64,000 nucleotides of DNA from Mesorhizobium amorphae CCNWGS0123 (GTDB lineage Bacteria; Pseudomonadota; Alphaproteobacteria; Rhizobiales; Rhizobiaceae), in assembly GCF_001686985.1 (NCBI RefSeq), contig NZ_CP015318.1:5578001-5642000 (forward strand), read 5' to 3'. Of the stretch, positions 1-8,755 are shown one piece after another. Below the pieces are notes generated by a model. That model searched no databases. It saw only the letters and a list, made by a program, of their open reading frames with translations, and had not been told where the DNA came from. The translations under genes were made by a program, and so were the position numbers. Position 1 is the stretch's first letter, and each line of letters opens with the position of its first letter.

Positions 1-168
1 AGAAGGCGGATTGTGCTTGATCATGTTACGGACAGCGCGCGGGAAAAGCCTGTTTTGAAAACGCTTCGGAGTTCGATCGGCAGGGCCGGTCGTTCATGGC
101 GAAGCCGATATACCGCAATTCGAGCCAGCGCAACGGCGGCCCGGTCACGGTCAAGTATGGCCGATGGG

Positions 169-801
169 TCAACTCTTCTGCAGGGCGACATGCACGCCCA
201 GCCCGACCAGCACTGCGCCGCCCGCCCGCTGCATCATGCGCTGCGCGCGGCCTGAACGCCGCAGCCGCGCAATCATCGCACCGGCCAGGAACACGCACAT
301 GATATCGGCAGAGGAAAACATCAAATTGACGATCGTCCCAAGCACGACGAATTGCAGCCACACCGGAAACGCCGCCGAGGCATCGATGAACTGCGGCAGG
401 AACGCCATGAAGAAGATCGCAGTCTTCGGATTGAGCACCTCGACGGTGACGCTCTCGAAGAAAGCGCGGCGGGCCGATTTCCGCTCGATCAGCGGCAACG
501 CCGCATCGCCTTGCGCCCTGGCGCGAAACAGCGAAACGCCGAGCCAGATCAGGTAGAGCGCGCCGATGAGCTTGACCGCCATGTAGAGCGGCGGCACGGC
601 GTGAAACAGCACCGACAGGCCGGCAGCGGCGGCAATGACATGCACATAGCCGCCGAGATGGATGCCGAGCGCCGCCGTCAGCCCGGACCAGCGCCCGCGC
701 GCCATGGTCTGCGCCGCTGCATAGAGCATGGCCGGACCGGGGATATAGGCAAAGATCGCCGTGGTGGCGAAAAAGGCGATAAGCAATTCGGTCGACGGCA
801 T
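169..801 (-). CDS. LysE/RhtB family exporter
   Basis: Predicted inner-membrane efflux protein of the LysE/RhtB amino-acid exporter family. It has 210 residues, the usual length. Nearly the whole protein is hydrophobic with about six membrane segments, and two family signatures are visible: IPGPAMLYAA near the N-terminus and LNPKTAIFFMAFLPQF in the middle. The family exports amino acids or their analogues, but the substrate cannot be read from sequence. It is divergent from the LPS operon that starts at 969, so it is probably a separate unit. The 168 bases to its left hold no recognisable gene. Confidence 0.9.
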   Translation of the reverse strand: MPSTELLIAFFATTAIFAYIPGPAMLYAAAQTMARGRWSGLTAALGIHLGGYVHVIAAAAGLSVLFHAVPPLYMAVKLIGALYLIWLGVSLFRARAQGDAALPLIERKSARRAFFESVTVEVLNPKTAIFFMAFLPQFIDASAAFPVWLQFVVLGTIVNLMFSSADIMCVFLAGAMIARLRRSGRAQRMMQRAGGAVLVGLGVHVALQKS

Positions 802-968
802 TCTTTTGTCCCTTGCGATCCCGACGGGTGGCGCGAAACCGACTGAAGCGGCAGCTTTGCGGCCTCACTGTGACATGCGCCCGCAGCCGCCTGCTTTATC
901 GACAGCCCAACCTGCCTCCCTTATAAGGGCCGGAATCGGCGAGCGAAACCAACATCGGGACCAACAGC

Positions 969-1919
969 ATGATCATCGTCACGGGCGGCGCCGGCATGAT
1001 CGGCTCGAACATCGTCGCCGCGCTCAATGCCGAAGGTCATGACGACATCCTCGTCGTCGACGACCTCACCGACGGCCACAAGATCGCCAACCTCGCCGAT
1101 TTGCAGATCGCCGACTATCTCGACAAGGACGAGTTCCTCGCCCGCCTCGAAGATGGCGGGCTCGGCCGCATCGAGGCCGTCTTCCACCAGGGCGCCTGCT
1201 CGACCACCACCGAGTGGAACGGCAAGTTCATGATGGACGTGAACTACGCCTATTCGAAGCGGCTGCTGCATGCGTGCCTGGCGCCGCGCATCCCCTTCCT
1301 TTATGCCTCCTCGGCTTCGGTCTATGGCGGCGGCGCCGAGTTTCGCGAAGAGCCGCAATATGAGCGGCCGCTCAACGTCTATGCCTATTCCAAGAAACTT
1401 TTCGACGACTACGTCCGCCGCACCGTCTTCGATACCGACCATTCGCCGGTAGCGGGTCTGCGCTATTTCAACGTCTACGGACCGCGCGAGGCGCACAAGG
1501 GCGCCATGGCCTCGGTCGCCTTCCATCTGTTCAATCAGGTCGAACGGGGACAGAACCCAAAACTGTTCGGCGCCTATGGCGGTTTCGGACCCGGCGAACA
1601 GAGCCGCGACTTCATCCATGTCGGCGATGTCGCCGACGTCAATTTGTGGCTGTGGAAGCGGGGATCGAGCGGCATCTTCAACTGCGGCACCGGCCGCGCC
1701 CAGCCCTTCCGCGCCATTGCCGAAACGGTGATCGACACGCTGGGCAAGGGCGAGATCGAGTTCATCGAATTCCCCGACCATCTCAAGGGCAGCTACCAGA
1801 GTTTTACGCAAGCTGATATGTCCCGCTTACGCGCAGCCGGCTACAATGGCCAATTCCGCACCGTCGAAACCGGCGTCAGAGACTATGTCGAATGGCTGAA
1901 AGCCCAACGATCCTCGTGA
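969..1919 (+). CDS. hldD: ADP-L-glycero-D-manno-heptose-6-epimerase
   Basis: Short-chain dehydrogenase-type epimerase that makes ADP-L-glycero-D-manno-heptose, the sugar donor for the LPS inner core. It has 316 residues, normal for HldD. The N-terminal Rossmann motif GGAGMIGSN (residues 6-14), the ASSASVYG segment (113-120) and the YAYSK catalytic pair (Tyr138/Lys142) are all present. It is the first gene of a cytoplasmic LPS-core operon. Its last 28 bases overlap waaF in another frame, which suggests translational coupling. The ATG at 969 puts the NAD-binding strand directly at the N-terminus, as expected. Confidence 0.95.
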   Translation: MIIVTGGAGMIGSNIVAALNAEGHDDILVVDDLTDGHKIANLADLQIADYLDKDEFLARLEDGGLGRIEAVFHQGACSTTTEWNGKFMMDVNYAYSKRLLHACLAPRIPFLYASSASVYGGGAEFREEPQYERPLNVYAYSKKLFDDYVRRTVFDTDHSPVAGLRYFNVYGPREAHKGAMASVAFHLFNQVERGQNPKLFGAYGGFGPGEQSRDFIHVGDVADVNLWLWKRGSSGIFNCGTGRAQPFRAIAETVIDTLGKGEIEFIEFPDHLKGSYQSFTQADMSRLRAAGYNGQFRTVETGVRDYVEWLKAQRSS

Positions 1920-2899
1920 TCGGCCCACGCTGGGTGGGTGATATGGTGATGGCGCAGTGCCTGTTCTCGGCGCTGAAGCAACAATATCCGAACGCCGCCA
2001 TCGACGTGCTGGCACCGGCCTGGGCAGCACCTTTGGTCAAGCGCATGCCCGAAATCCGCCAGCAGATCGACTTTCCGCTGAAACCCGGCGCGCTCGAATT
2101 CCGCATCCGCCGGCGTTTCGGTCGCCTGCTGCGCGGCCGCTACGACATGGCCTATGTCCTGCCGGGCAGCTGGAAATCGGCGCTGATCCCGTTCTTTGCC
2201 CGCATCCCGCGCCGCGTCGGCAACCTCAGGGAAATGCGCTATGGCCTGCTGACCGACATCGTGCCGCTGCCTGCCGCGGCGAAGCGGCGTACGGCGCAGA
2301 CCTATTTCAGTCTTGCCAGGGGCGGAACGTTCCAGGCGCCCAGGCTCACCGTGGACGCGGGCAACCAGGCGGCCCTGCTCGAACGCTTCGGGCTGAAGGC
2401 GGAGAAATTCGTGGCACTGATGCCCGGCGCCGAGTTCGGACCTGCCAAGCGTTGGCCGAGCGAAAGCTATGCCGGCCTCGCCCGCGAGATGATGGCCAAA
2501 GGCCTGAAGGTGGCGCTGTTCGGCTCGAAGAACGACGCCGACGTAACTGGCGAAATCGCCGCCTTGGCGCCAGGCACTGTCGATCTGGCCGGCAAGACGC
2601 GGCTGGAGGACGCCATCGACCTGATATCAGCGGCGAAAGTCGCGGTGTCGAACGACAGCGGCCTGATGCATGTCGCCGCCGCCGTCGGCACGCCGATTGT
2701 CGCCGTCTATGGCTCGACCTCGCCCAAAAATACGCCGCCGCTGGCGGAACGCTCCGAACTGGTCTGGCTCGGCCTGTCGTGCTCGCCCTGCCATCAGAAG
2801 ATCTGCCCGCTCGGCCACCTCAATTGCCTGAAGACGCTTGAAGTCGGACAGGTCGTCGCGGCGGCGGACCGGCTGCTGGAAATACCGGCCGCCGCATGA
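1892..2899 (+). CDS. waaF: ADP-heptose:LPS heptosyltransferase II
   Basis: GT9-family glycosyltransferase predicted to add the second heptose to the LPS inner core at the cytoplasmic face of the inner membrane. It has 335 residues. Visible GT9 features are GPRWVGDMVMAQ at the N-terminus, PGAEFGPAKRWP near residues 178-189, and SNDSGLMHVAAAVGTP near 253-268. The last is the donor-binding segment. A cysteine-rich stretch near 297-312 (CSPCHQKICPLGHLNC) is typical of WaaF. It overlaps hldD by 28 bases and waaC by 4, so the three genes are almost certainly one transcript. Confidence 0.93.
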   Translation: MAESPTILVIGPRWVGDMVMAQCLFSALKQQYPNAAIDVLAPAWAAPLVKRMPEIRQQIDFPLKPGALEFRIRRRFGRLLRGRYDMAYVLPGSWKSALIPFFARIPRRVGNLREMRYGLLTDIVPLPAAAKRRTAQTYFSLARGGTFQAPRLTVDAGNQAALLERFGLKAEKFVALMPGAEFGPAKRWPSESYAGLAREMMAKGLKVALFGSKNDADVTGEIAALAPGTVDLAGKTRLEDAIDLISAAKVAVSNDSGLMHVAAAVGTPIVAVYGSTSPKNTPPLAERSELVWLGLSCSPCHQKICPLGHLNCLKTLEVGQVVAAADRLLEIPAAA

Positions 2900-3885
2900 A
2901 GGTGCTGATCGTCAAGACCTCCTCGATGGGCGATGTCATCCATACGTTTCCGGCCGTCGAGGATGCCCGCCGCCATCGCCCGGACGTGTCGTTCGACTGG
3001 TGCGTGGAGGAGGCCTTTGCCGGCATTGTTGGCCTGCATCCCGCGATCGGCAAAATCCACACCGTAGCTATCCGGCGCTGGCGCAAGCGGCTCTTCGACA
3101 GCGGCACCTGGCGCGAGGCCTCAAACCTGCGCAGCGCCTTGCGGGTCTGCCGCTACGACCTTGTCATCGACGCACAGGGGTTGCTCAAGTCGGCCCTGGT
3201 GGCGAAGCAGGCCGCGGCTCCGATCGCCGGCTTCGACCGCGCGAGCGCACGTGAACCGTCGGCTACCTGGTTCTACGACCGCCGCTACGCCGTGCCGCGC
3301 GAGCTGCACGCTATCGAGCGTACTAGGCGGCTGTTCGGAATGGCGCTCGGCTACCAGCCCGATCTTTCCGAACTCGGCTCCGGCATCGTGCCGCCGGCCG
3401 ACGGCCTGACTGGCGTCAGCGGCAAAACCACCGTCCTGCTGCACGGCACCAGCCGTGAGGACAAGAAATGGCCGGTGGCGGACTGGATCGAAACGGCCCG
3501 GCTGGTGGTCGACAGGCAGATGACGCCGGTCGTCACCTGGTCGAACGAAGCTGAAAAGGCAGTGGCCGAGGCGATCGCCAGGGCTGTTCCACAGACCGTG
3601 CTGGTGCCGAAATCGCCGCTCGCCGTCATCGCCGCAATCATCGGCCGATCGGCCCTCGTCGTCGGCGCCGACACCGGCCTCACCCACCTCGCCAGCGCCT
3701 TCGGCCTGCCGACGGTCGCGGTGTTCCTGGCCACCGAGCCCGGCCTGACCGGCCCGCGCGGGCCGTACGCATCGACGCTGCTCGCCACTTCCGGCGGACG
3801 TGTTGAGCCGGCTGGAGTGATGGGGGAGGCTGAAAGGCTAATGGAACGACAGACGCTTGGTCAGACCAGCGCGGATAGGCGTTGA
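2896..3885 (+). CDS. waaC: ADP-heptose:LPS heptosyltransferase I
   Basis: Second GT9 enzyme of the operon, 329 residues, predicted to attach the first heptose to Kdo of lipid A-Kdo. The N-terminus (KVLIVKTSSMGDVIH) is the classic WaaC start. Further on are LLHGTSREDKKWP near residues 181-193 and GADTGLTHLASAFGLP near 257-272. The ATG overlaps the waaF stop codon by four bases (ATGA), indicating translational coupling. It is followed by a mosaic palindrome rather than a clear T-tract terminator. Confidence 0.92.
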   Translation: MKVLIVKTSSMGDVIHTFPAVEDARRHRPDVSFDWCVEEAFAGIVGLHPAIGKIHTVAIRRWRKRLFDSGTWREASNLRSALRVCRYDLVIDAQGLLKSALVAKQAAAPIAGFDRASAREPSATWFYDRRYAVPRELHAIERTRRLFGMALGYQPDLSELGSGIVPPADGLTGVSGKTTVLLHGTSREDKKWPVADWIETARLVVDRQMTPVVTWSNEAEKAVAEAIARAVPQTVLVPKSPLAVIAAIIGRSALVVGADTGLTHLASAFGLPTVAVFLATEPGLTGPRGPYASTLLATSGGRVEPAGVMGEAERLMERQTLGQTSADRR

Positions 3886-3920
3886 TTTATTCAATCAATT
3901 CAATCGGAAAGGTCGGCACT

Positions 3921-3991
3921 GCCCCTCATCCGCCTGCCGGCACCTTCTCCCCGTATAGGGGGGAGAAGATGGTGGCAGCCAGATGAGGGGC
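3921..3991. repeat. Rhizobial intergenic mosaic palindrome (RIME-like)
   Basis: Large imperfect palindrome between the convergent waaC and greA genes. The outer arms are CCCCTCATC (from 3922) and GATGAGGGG (to 3990). Inner arms include CTTCTCCCC and GGGGAGAAG. The wording closely resembles the RIME1-type elements described as abundant in rhizobial intergenic regions. That assignment is from memory of the family and was not searched here. It may also act as a transcription end or mRNA-stability element. Confidence 0.7.
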
Positions 3992-4048
3992 GGCGCAACG
4001 TATTGATATTGTAGGTTTCTGCCTAAAGGCAGAACGACAGCCAGTGCC

Positions 4049-4522
4049 TCAAATAAACTGCACCTGGACGATCTCATAACCCCTTGCACCGCCCGGTGCA
4101 TTGACCTCGATAGCGTCGCCGACTTCCTTGCCGATCAGCGCGCGGGCGATCGGCGAGGAGATCGAGATGCGACCGGACTTCACGTCGGCTTCCTGGTCGC
4201 CGACGATCTGGTAGGTCTTCTTCTCTTCGGTGTCCTCGTCGACCAGCACCACAGTGGCGCCGAACTTGACCTTGTCGCCGCTGAGCTTGGTGACGTCGAT
4301 CACCTCGGCCCGCGCAATCAGATCTTCGAGCTCGTTGACGCGACCCTCATTGTGGCTCTGCGACTCTTTCGCAGCATGGTATTCGGCGTTTTCGGAAAGG
4401 TCGCCATGCGAGCGCGCTTCGGAGATCGCCTCGATGATGCGCGGCCGCTCTTGCTGCTGGCGCCAGCGAAGTTCTTCCTTCAATGACGCGAACCCCTCGC
4501 CTGTCATCGGGACCTTGTTCAT
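4049..4522 (-). CDS. greA: Transcription elongation factor GreA
   Basis: Cytoplasmic factor that enters the RNA polymerase secondary channel and stimulates cleavage of backtracked RNA. It has 157 residues, the normal length. The N-terminal coiled coil carries the acidic-tip motif GDLSENAEYHAAKE around residues 40-53. The C-terminal FKBP-like domain ends with SPIARALIGKEVGD. It is a single gene, convergent with the LPS operon and downstream of a TPR gene from which it is separated by two hairpin terminators. Confidence 0.96.
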   Translation of the reverse strand: MNKVPMTGEGFASLKEELRWRQQQERPRIIEAISEARSHGDLSENAEYHAAKESQSHNEGRVNELEDLIARAEVIDVTKLSGDKVKFGATVVLVDEDTEEKKTYQIVGDQEADVKSGRISISSPIARALIGKEVGDAIEVNAPGGARGYEIVQVQFI

Positions 4523-4673
4523 GATGCCTGACCTTTCCTGCCGCCACCCCCGCGTTTCGGGGATAGCCTTGTCGATGGGTACAAAAAGAAAACGGTCCGG
4601 CAGCCTCGGGCTAACGGAACCGTTTCACCGCAATTTGGCTGAATATAGCAATCTTCACGCGTTTTTCACGCCC

Positions 4674-4700
4674 AAAAAAAGGGGTTTCTGAAAAATCCCC
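4674..4700 (-). terminator. Possible second terminator upstream of greA
   Basis: Read on the minus strand, a GGGG-A-TTT / AAA-CCCC stem with one bulge is followed directly by seven T residues. It is weaker than the terminator at 4747-4776 and lies between it and greA, so it could catch read-through from the TPR gene. Confidence 0.45.
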
Positions 4701-4746
4701 CGCCGATTCCGAACCTGACGTTGCGGCAGGTGCGCAGGAAGGCAAC

Positions 4747-4776
4747 AAAAAACCGGCTGCGATCGCCCGCAGCCGG
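4747..4776 (-). terminator. Rho-independent terminator of the TPR gene
   Basis: On the minus strand a perfect 9-bp stem (CCGGCTGCG / CGCAGCCGG, six-base loop) is followed by six T residues, 22 bases after the stop of the TPR gene. Confidence 0.85.
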
Positions 4777-4797
4777 TCCAATGCTTGGCGGATCGGA

Positions 4798-5337
4798 TCA
4801 GCTCCGCATGAAATGATCGATCTGCTGGGCCAGCATGCCGTATTCGCGCGAACCCTTGCCGGTGCGCTTCTCGATCTCGCTGAGTTGCTCGCGGGCGCCG
4901 GCGAGATCGCCCATCTGCAGATGCGCCTCGCCGAGATATTCGCGCACCAGCGTATAGTCAGGGTTGATGCGCAGCGCTTCCTCGTAATAGCCGAGGCCGA
5001 CCGTGATGCGGCCGGAATGGCGATGCGAATAGCCGAGATAGTTGAGGATGCGCGGATCCTGCTTGTTGGCGGCAAGGCTGAGCACGGCGATCGCCTCGTC
5101 ATAGCGCCCGGCCATCGCCAGATCGTGGCCTGCTTCATAGATGTTGTCGTCGTCCAGCATGCCGTATTTCGGCGTGACACACTTCTTCAGCTTCTTGTCC
5201 CAGACCTCACCCTTCTTGCACTTGGGGGTGTCGCCGCCACCACCACCACCACCGCCTTCACCAGCCGTGAATGCGGGGGCCGCAAACAGCGGCAGGGCGG
5301 CAACAGCCATGACCTGAATCAGCAAACGTCTGCGCAT
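4798..5337 (-). CDS. Exported tetratricopeptide-repeat protein
   Basis: Protein of 179 residues with an N-terminal signal peptide (MRRRLLIQVMAVAALPLFAAPAF) and then a run of eight glycines. Next is a small two-cysteine segment (CKKGEVWDKKLKKC) followed by about three TPR units (residues 65-170; for example GRYDEAIAVLSLAANKQDP and GYYEEALRINPDY). It is probably periplasmic and mediates protein-protein contacts, but no partner can be named. The glycine run is encoded by a GC-rich triplet repeat. It is monocistronic with its own terminator. Confidence 0.85.
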   Translation of the reverse strand: MRRRLLIQVMAVAALPLFAAPAFTAGEGGGGGGGGDTPKCKKGEVWDKKLKKCVTPKYGMLDDDNIYEAGHDLAMAGRYDEAIAVLSLAANKQDPRILNYLGYSHRHSGRITVGLGYYEEALRINPDYTLVREYLGEAHLQMGDLAGAREQLSEIEKRTGKGSREYGMLAQQIDHFMRS

Positions 5338-5502
5338 CGAAGTCTCCTTGAGAATGACAATGCGATACTAACGCAGGTGCCTCGCTGTTTCATCCCGGAA
5401 AGAAACAGCGGCGCCAGCATTTCCAGTTTGACACCCCGCGTACCGAAGATGACGTGACGAATGCCGTAAATCCGCTATCATCCGGCAAACGGCCAATGGA
5501 GC

Positions 5503-5943
5503 ATGCGGAGAAGGCCCGTGCAGCAGCGCCTCGAAAGGGAATGGGAGCTTTCGATCGGCCCGGACACCGTGCGCCTGTTCATCCTCAAGGCGAAGGCGCT
5601 GAGCGCTGCCGTCAACGAAGACTATGCCGACGGTGCCGAGCATGAGATCGAACTCGACGGCCAGTCGCACGACAACCATCACCATGACGGTCTCGCCGAG
5701 GAAAGTTCGGAAAACCTGACCGAGGAGGAATTTCGCGAACTGATCAACGACCTCAATGTCGACGAGGCGGCCGAACTGGTGGCGCTGGCCTGGGTCGGCC
5801 GGGGCGACTACGACGCATCGGAATGGGCCGACGCGCTGGCGGCCGCGCGCGAGCGTGCCAACAAGCGCACGGCGAAATATCTGCTCGGCATGCCGCAGCT
5901 TGCCGATTGGCTGGAAGAAGGACTGGAAGTGATCGGCGCGTGA
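5503..5943 (+). CDS. DUF3775 domain-containing protein
   Basis: Small acidic cytoplasmic protein of 146 residues. The stretch LNVDEAAELVALAWVGRGD and the C-terminal ANKRTAKYLLGMPQLADWLEEGLE match the DUF3775 family known from rhizobia. Function is unknown. An alternative GTG at 5518 has a better-spaced purine-rich ribosome-binding site (GGAGAAGG), so the N-terminus could be five residues shorter. Its TGA stop overlaps the GTG start of the next gene. Confidence 0.8.
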   Translation: MRRRPVQQRLEREWELSIGPDTVRLFILKAKALSAAVNEDYADGAEHEIELDGQSHDNHHHDGLAEESSENLTEEEFRELINDLNVDEAAELVALAWVGRGDYDASEWADALAAARERANKRTAKYLLGMPQLADWLEEGLEVIGA

Positions 5944-6923
5944 CATTGCGGTTACCGATCGTGATCGGCCGAATGCGCTTTCCGAGGCAACTTCCGCACG
6001 GCCCCGCCGTTTGGGGGGCGATGGCGGCGCTGACCTTCCCCGGATTTTACAGACTGGCGCTGCCTTTGGCGGCGGCGATGCTGTTGGCGGGGCCAGTGCT
6101 CGCCAAGGCTCCGAAACTTCCTGAATCCGTGCCTGTGCCCGAGCTCAATCAACCGGGACCAACGCCGGAACCCGAGCCGGCGGACGTTCCGGTTCCCGAG
6201 CCGCGCCCGACCAACGCGCCGTCCGGCCCGTCCGAACCGCCGGCAGCGGCACCCATGCCTGCCGAAAAGCCGACGCAGGCAGTGCCGCCGGCTAGCGCGC
6301 CGGGCCTGCCGGAGAAACCGCCGCAGGAGAAAAAGCCCCTTCCCGATCCGCGATCGGCCTCAATTCCCGCCGGTGAAATGCCCGAGGAAGAACTGGCCTG
6401 CCGGCGACGGCTGAAATCGCTGGGCGTCGACTTCGAGGAACACAAGGCCGAGCGCGATCAAGAGATCGGCTGCTCGATCCCTTATCCGATCACGCTGAAG
6501 ACACTCGGAAAATCCGTCGCGATCACCCCTGCCACCGAGCTGAATTGCGCCATGGCCGAGGCGTCGGCACGCTTTGTCGCCGATGTCGTCCAGCCCGTGG
6601 CGAAAGCCGAATTCAGCGCCGACCTGAAGTCGATCGGCCAGGCCTCCGCCTTCGTATGCCGGCCGCGCCATAACGGTGGAAAGCTGTCGGAGCACGCCTT
6701 CGGCAACGCGCTCGACATTGCAACCTTCACGCTCTCGGACGGCAAGAAGATCGAGGTCGGCCCGGCGCCGCCCGAAAAGGACGCGAAATTCCTGAACGCG
6801 GTGCGCAAGGCGGCCTGCGGGCCGTTCAAGACCGTGCTTGGTCCGGGCAGCGACGCCGACCATTCGCTGCACTTCCACTTCGACCTTGAGCCGCGTCGCC
6901 ACGGCGGCACTTTCTGCCAGTGA
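5940..6923 (+). CDS. Extensin-like C-terminal domain protein (first of two)
   Basis: Exported protein of 327 residues if it starts at the GTG overlapping the DUF3775 stop (GTGA). A start at ATG 5973 or 6021 would place the hydrophobic signal segment (LALPLAAAMLLAGPVLA) closer to the N-terminus. A long Pro/Glu/Ala-rich spacer (about residues 60-135) precedes the extensin_C domain. That domain carries SEHAFGNALD near 250 and HFHFD near 311, the same His/Asp/His pattern used by M15-type peptidoglycan peptidases. A periplasmic, wall-associated zinc protein is therefore likely, but activity is inference. Confidence 0.82.
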   Translation: MTLRLPIVIGRMRFPRQLPHGPAVWGAMAALTFPGFYRLALPLAAAMLLAGPVLAKAPKLPESVPVPELNQPGPTPEPEPADVPVPEPRPTNAPSGPSEPPAAAPMPAEKPTQAVPPASAPGLPEKPPQEKKPLPDPRSASIPAGEMPEEELACRRRLKSLGVDFEEHKAERDQEIGCSIPYPITLKTLGKSVAITPATELNCAMAEASARFVADVVQPVAKAEFSADLKSIGQASAFVCRPRHNGGKLSEHAFGNALDIATFTLSDGKKIEVGPAPPEKDAKFLNAVRKAACGPFKTVLGPGSDADHSLHFHFDLEPRRHGGTFCQ

Positions 6924-7076
6924 GCGAAAGGCGTGGTGTAGAGAGCGGCGCGCCGCAATTTGGCCGCAGCCGTGAACGCCGGCGCTGATTTTTCCTTTAC
7001 TCTTGGCGACTAGACTTGTGCCATCCGGGGACAGGGATGCCTTTCAATGGCCGCAAGATCTGGCGCCATGTTTGCC

Positions 7077-7871
7077 ATGGCACGGTACAAGGAACATGCG
7101 CGCATCGCCGTCGGGCGGCTGGCGACAATGCTTGCGATTGCGGCGGTGTCGGCCTGCACCACCGGAGATGTCTTCTCGCTCCAGCCCGCCGTCGATGTCG
7201 GCAGCCAGACCGCCGCGGTGCCCGCCGCCGCCCCGGAATACCAGGGCATGCAGCGTCTCGTTCCCTCCAACCCCTATATGACAGCCGCCTATCCGCGCAT
7301 GGACGAGCCGATGTCGCCGCTCGAGCAGATGCCGGCCAGCGAGGTCGACTGTCGCAGCGAGCTGAAGCGCCTCCGCGTCGCCTACACCGATCTGGCGCCG
7401 ATCCATGAAGGACAATGCGGTATCGACTATCCGGTCAAGGTCTCGGCCATCGGCAGCATCCAGATGAAACCCGCCGCGACGCTGACCTGCGACATGGCCG
7501 CCACCTTCGCCGGCTGGACGAAGAACGAACTCGTGCCGTCCGCCCGCTGGCGCTATTTCTCCGGCGTCAAGACCATCCACCAGGGCTCCAGCTATTCCTG
7601 CCGCAACATCGCCGGCGAAGGTGTGTTGTCCGAGCACGGCAAGGGCAATGCGCTCGACGTGATGAGCATCGAGCTCAACAATGGCGACGACATCGACGTG
7701 CGCAAGCCCGGCCTGTTCGCCTTCCGCACCCGCGGCTTCCTCAACACCGTGCGCGCCGACGGCTGCCAGTATTTCACCACCGTGCTCGGTCCCGGCTACA
7801 ATTACGACCACCGCAACCATTTCCATTTCGACATCAAGAACCGCAAGAGCGGCTACCGCGCCTGCCGCTGA
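7077..7871 (+). CDS. Extensin-like C-terminal domain lipoprotein (second of two)
   Basis: Paralogue of the preceding gene, 264 residues from ATG 7077 (ATG 7047 is also possible). The N-terminus is a lipoprotein signal ending in AAVSAC, so it is probably lipid-anchored. The extensin_C domain shows SEHGKGNALD near residue 185, LNTVRADGCQYFTTVLGPG, and HFHFD near 248. These are the putative zinc ligands, shared with the first copy. Cysteines at matching positions suggest disulfides. It is separated from the first copy by about 150 bases, so it is a diverged tandem duplication. Confidence 0.82.
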   Translation: MARYKEHARIAVGRLATMLAIAAVSACTTGDVFSLQPAVDVGSQTAAVPAAAPEYQGMQRLVPSNPYMTAAYPRMDEPMSPLEQMPASEVDCRSELKRLRVAYTDLAPIHEGQCGIDYPVKVSAIGSIQMKPAATLTCDMAATFAGWTKNELVPSARWRYFSGVKTIHQGSSYSCRNIAGEGVLSEHGKGNALDVMSIELNNGDDIDVRKPGLFAFRTRGFLNTVRADGCQYFTTVLGPGYNYDHRNHFHFDIKNRKSGYRACR

Positions 7872-7944
7872 GCCCAGACGGATACCTCTGCCCAAGGCAG
7901 GCAACGCCGCATAGAATGATGCCGTACATGTTCGGCGGTATCGG

Positions 7945-8652
7945 ATGAGCCAACGCACCCTTCGACGACGCGCCGCAATCTGGCTGGCGGCGTTCTGCGC
8001 CTTCTATCTGGCGCTCGCCTATTTCGCGGCGCCCGAATTCTGGACGTGGCGGGACCGCGGCTTCCGCACGCAGCGCTTCGAGATGATCACGCATACGCCG
8101 CAAGGCATCCCGGGCGACCCGATCAATGTCGGCCTTGTCGGCACCGAAAAGGAGGTCGTCCACGCCTTCGCCGTCGCCGGCTGGGATACGGCAGACGCCG
8201 TCACGCTGAAGACGGCGATCGAGATCGGCGAAAGTGTGCTGTTCGGCCGCCCCTACCCTGACGCTCCGGTCAGCCGGTTGCTGTTCGAGGGCCGCGCCCA
8301 GGATCTGGCCTTTGAAAAGTCGGTCGGCGACAGCGCCGACCGGCGTCACCACGTCCGCTTCTGGCAGGCCGACGCCCGCGGTGACGATGGGCGGCCGCTC
8401 TGGCTCGGATCCGCCAGTTTCGACCGTGGCGTCGGCCTCAGTCACGACACCGGCGCCATCACCCACCATATCGGTCCCGACATCGATGCCGAACGTAACT
8501 TCCTGATCGGCGACCTCCGCGCCGCCCGCATGCTGATCTCGACCAGCGAGTTACCAGGCATCGGTGCGACGAAGACCGGGCGCAATGGCGGCGGCGATCC
8601 CTATTTCACCGACGGCAAGGCAGTGATTGGCATGCTCAGGCAATTGCCTTGA
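7945..8652 (+). CDS. LssY C-terminal domain protein
   Basis: Protein of 235 residues with one N-terminal membrane anchor (IWLAAFCAFYLALAYFA). The soluble remainder matches the LssY_C domain: DPINVGLVGTEKEVVHAFAVAGW early, then RRHHVRFWQ and GLSHDTGAITHHIGPDID. The domain occurs in membrane-linked proteins of unknown activity. It is expressed in the same direction as the extensin-like genes after a 73-base gap. Confidence 0.8.
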   Translation: MSQRTLRRRAAIWLAAFCAFYLALAYFAAPEFWTWRDRGFRTQRFEMITHTPQGIPGDPINVGLVGTEKEVVHAFAVAGWDTADAVTLKTAIEIGESVLFGRPYPDAPVSRLLFEGRAQDLAFEKSVGDSADRRHHVRFWQADARGDDGRPLWLGSASFDRGVGLSHDTGAITHHIGPDIDAERNFLIGDLRAARMLISTSELPGIGATKTGRNGGGDPYFTDGKAVIGMLRQLP

Positions 8653-8755
8653 GATCATGGGTCCGGGTTTGGATTGAAATGGTCGTGAGGCGTGATCTTC
8701 TAAAAATCATGGCCGACTATTTTCGAAGACCTCGCCGCAATGCTATTGACCGCGC

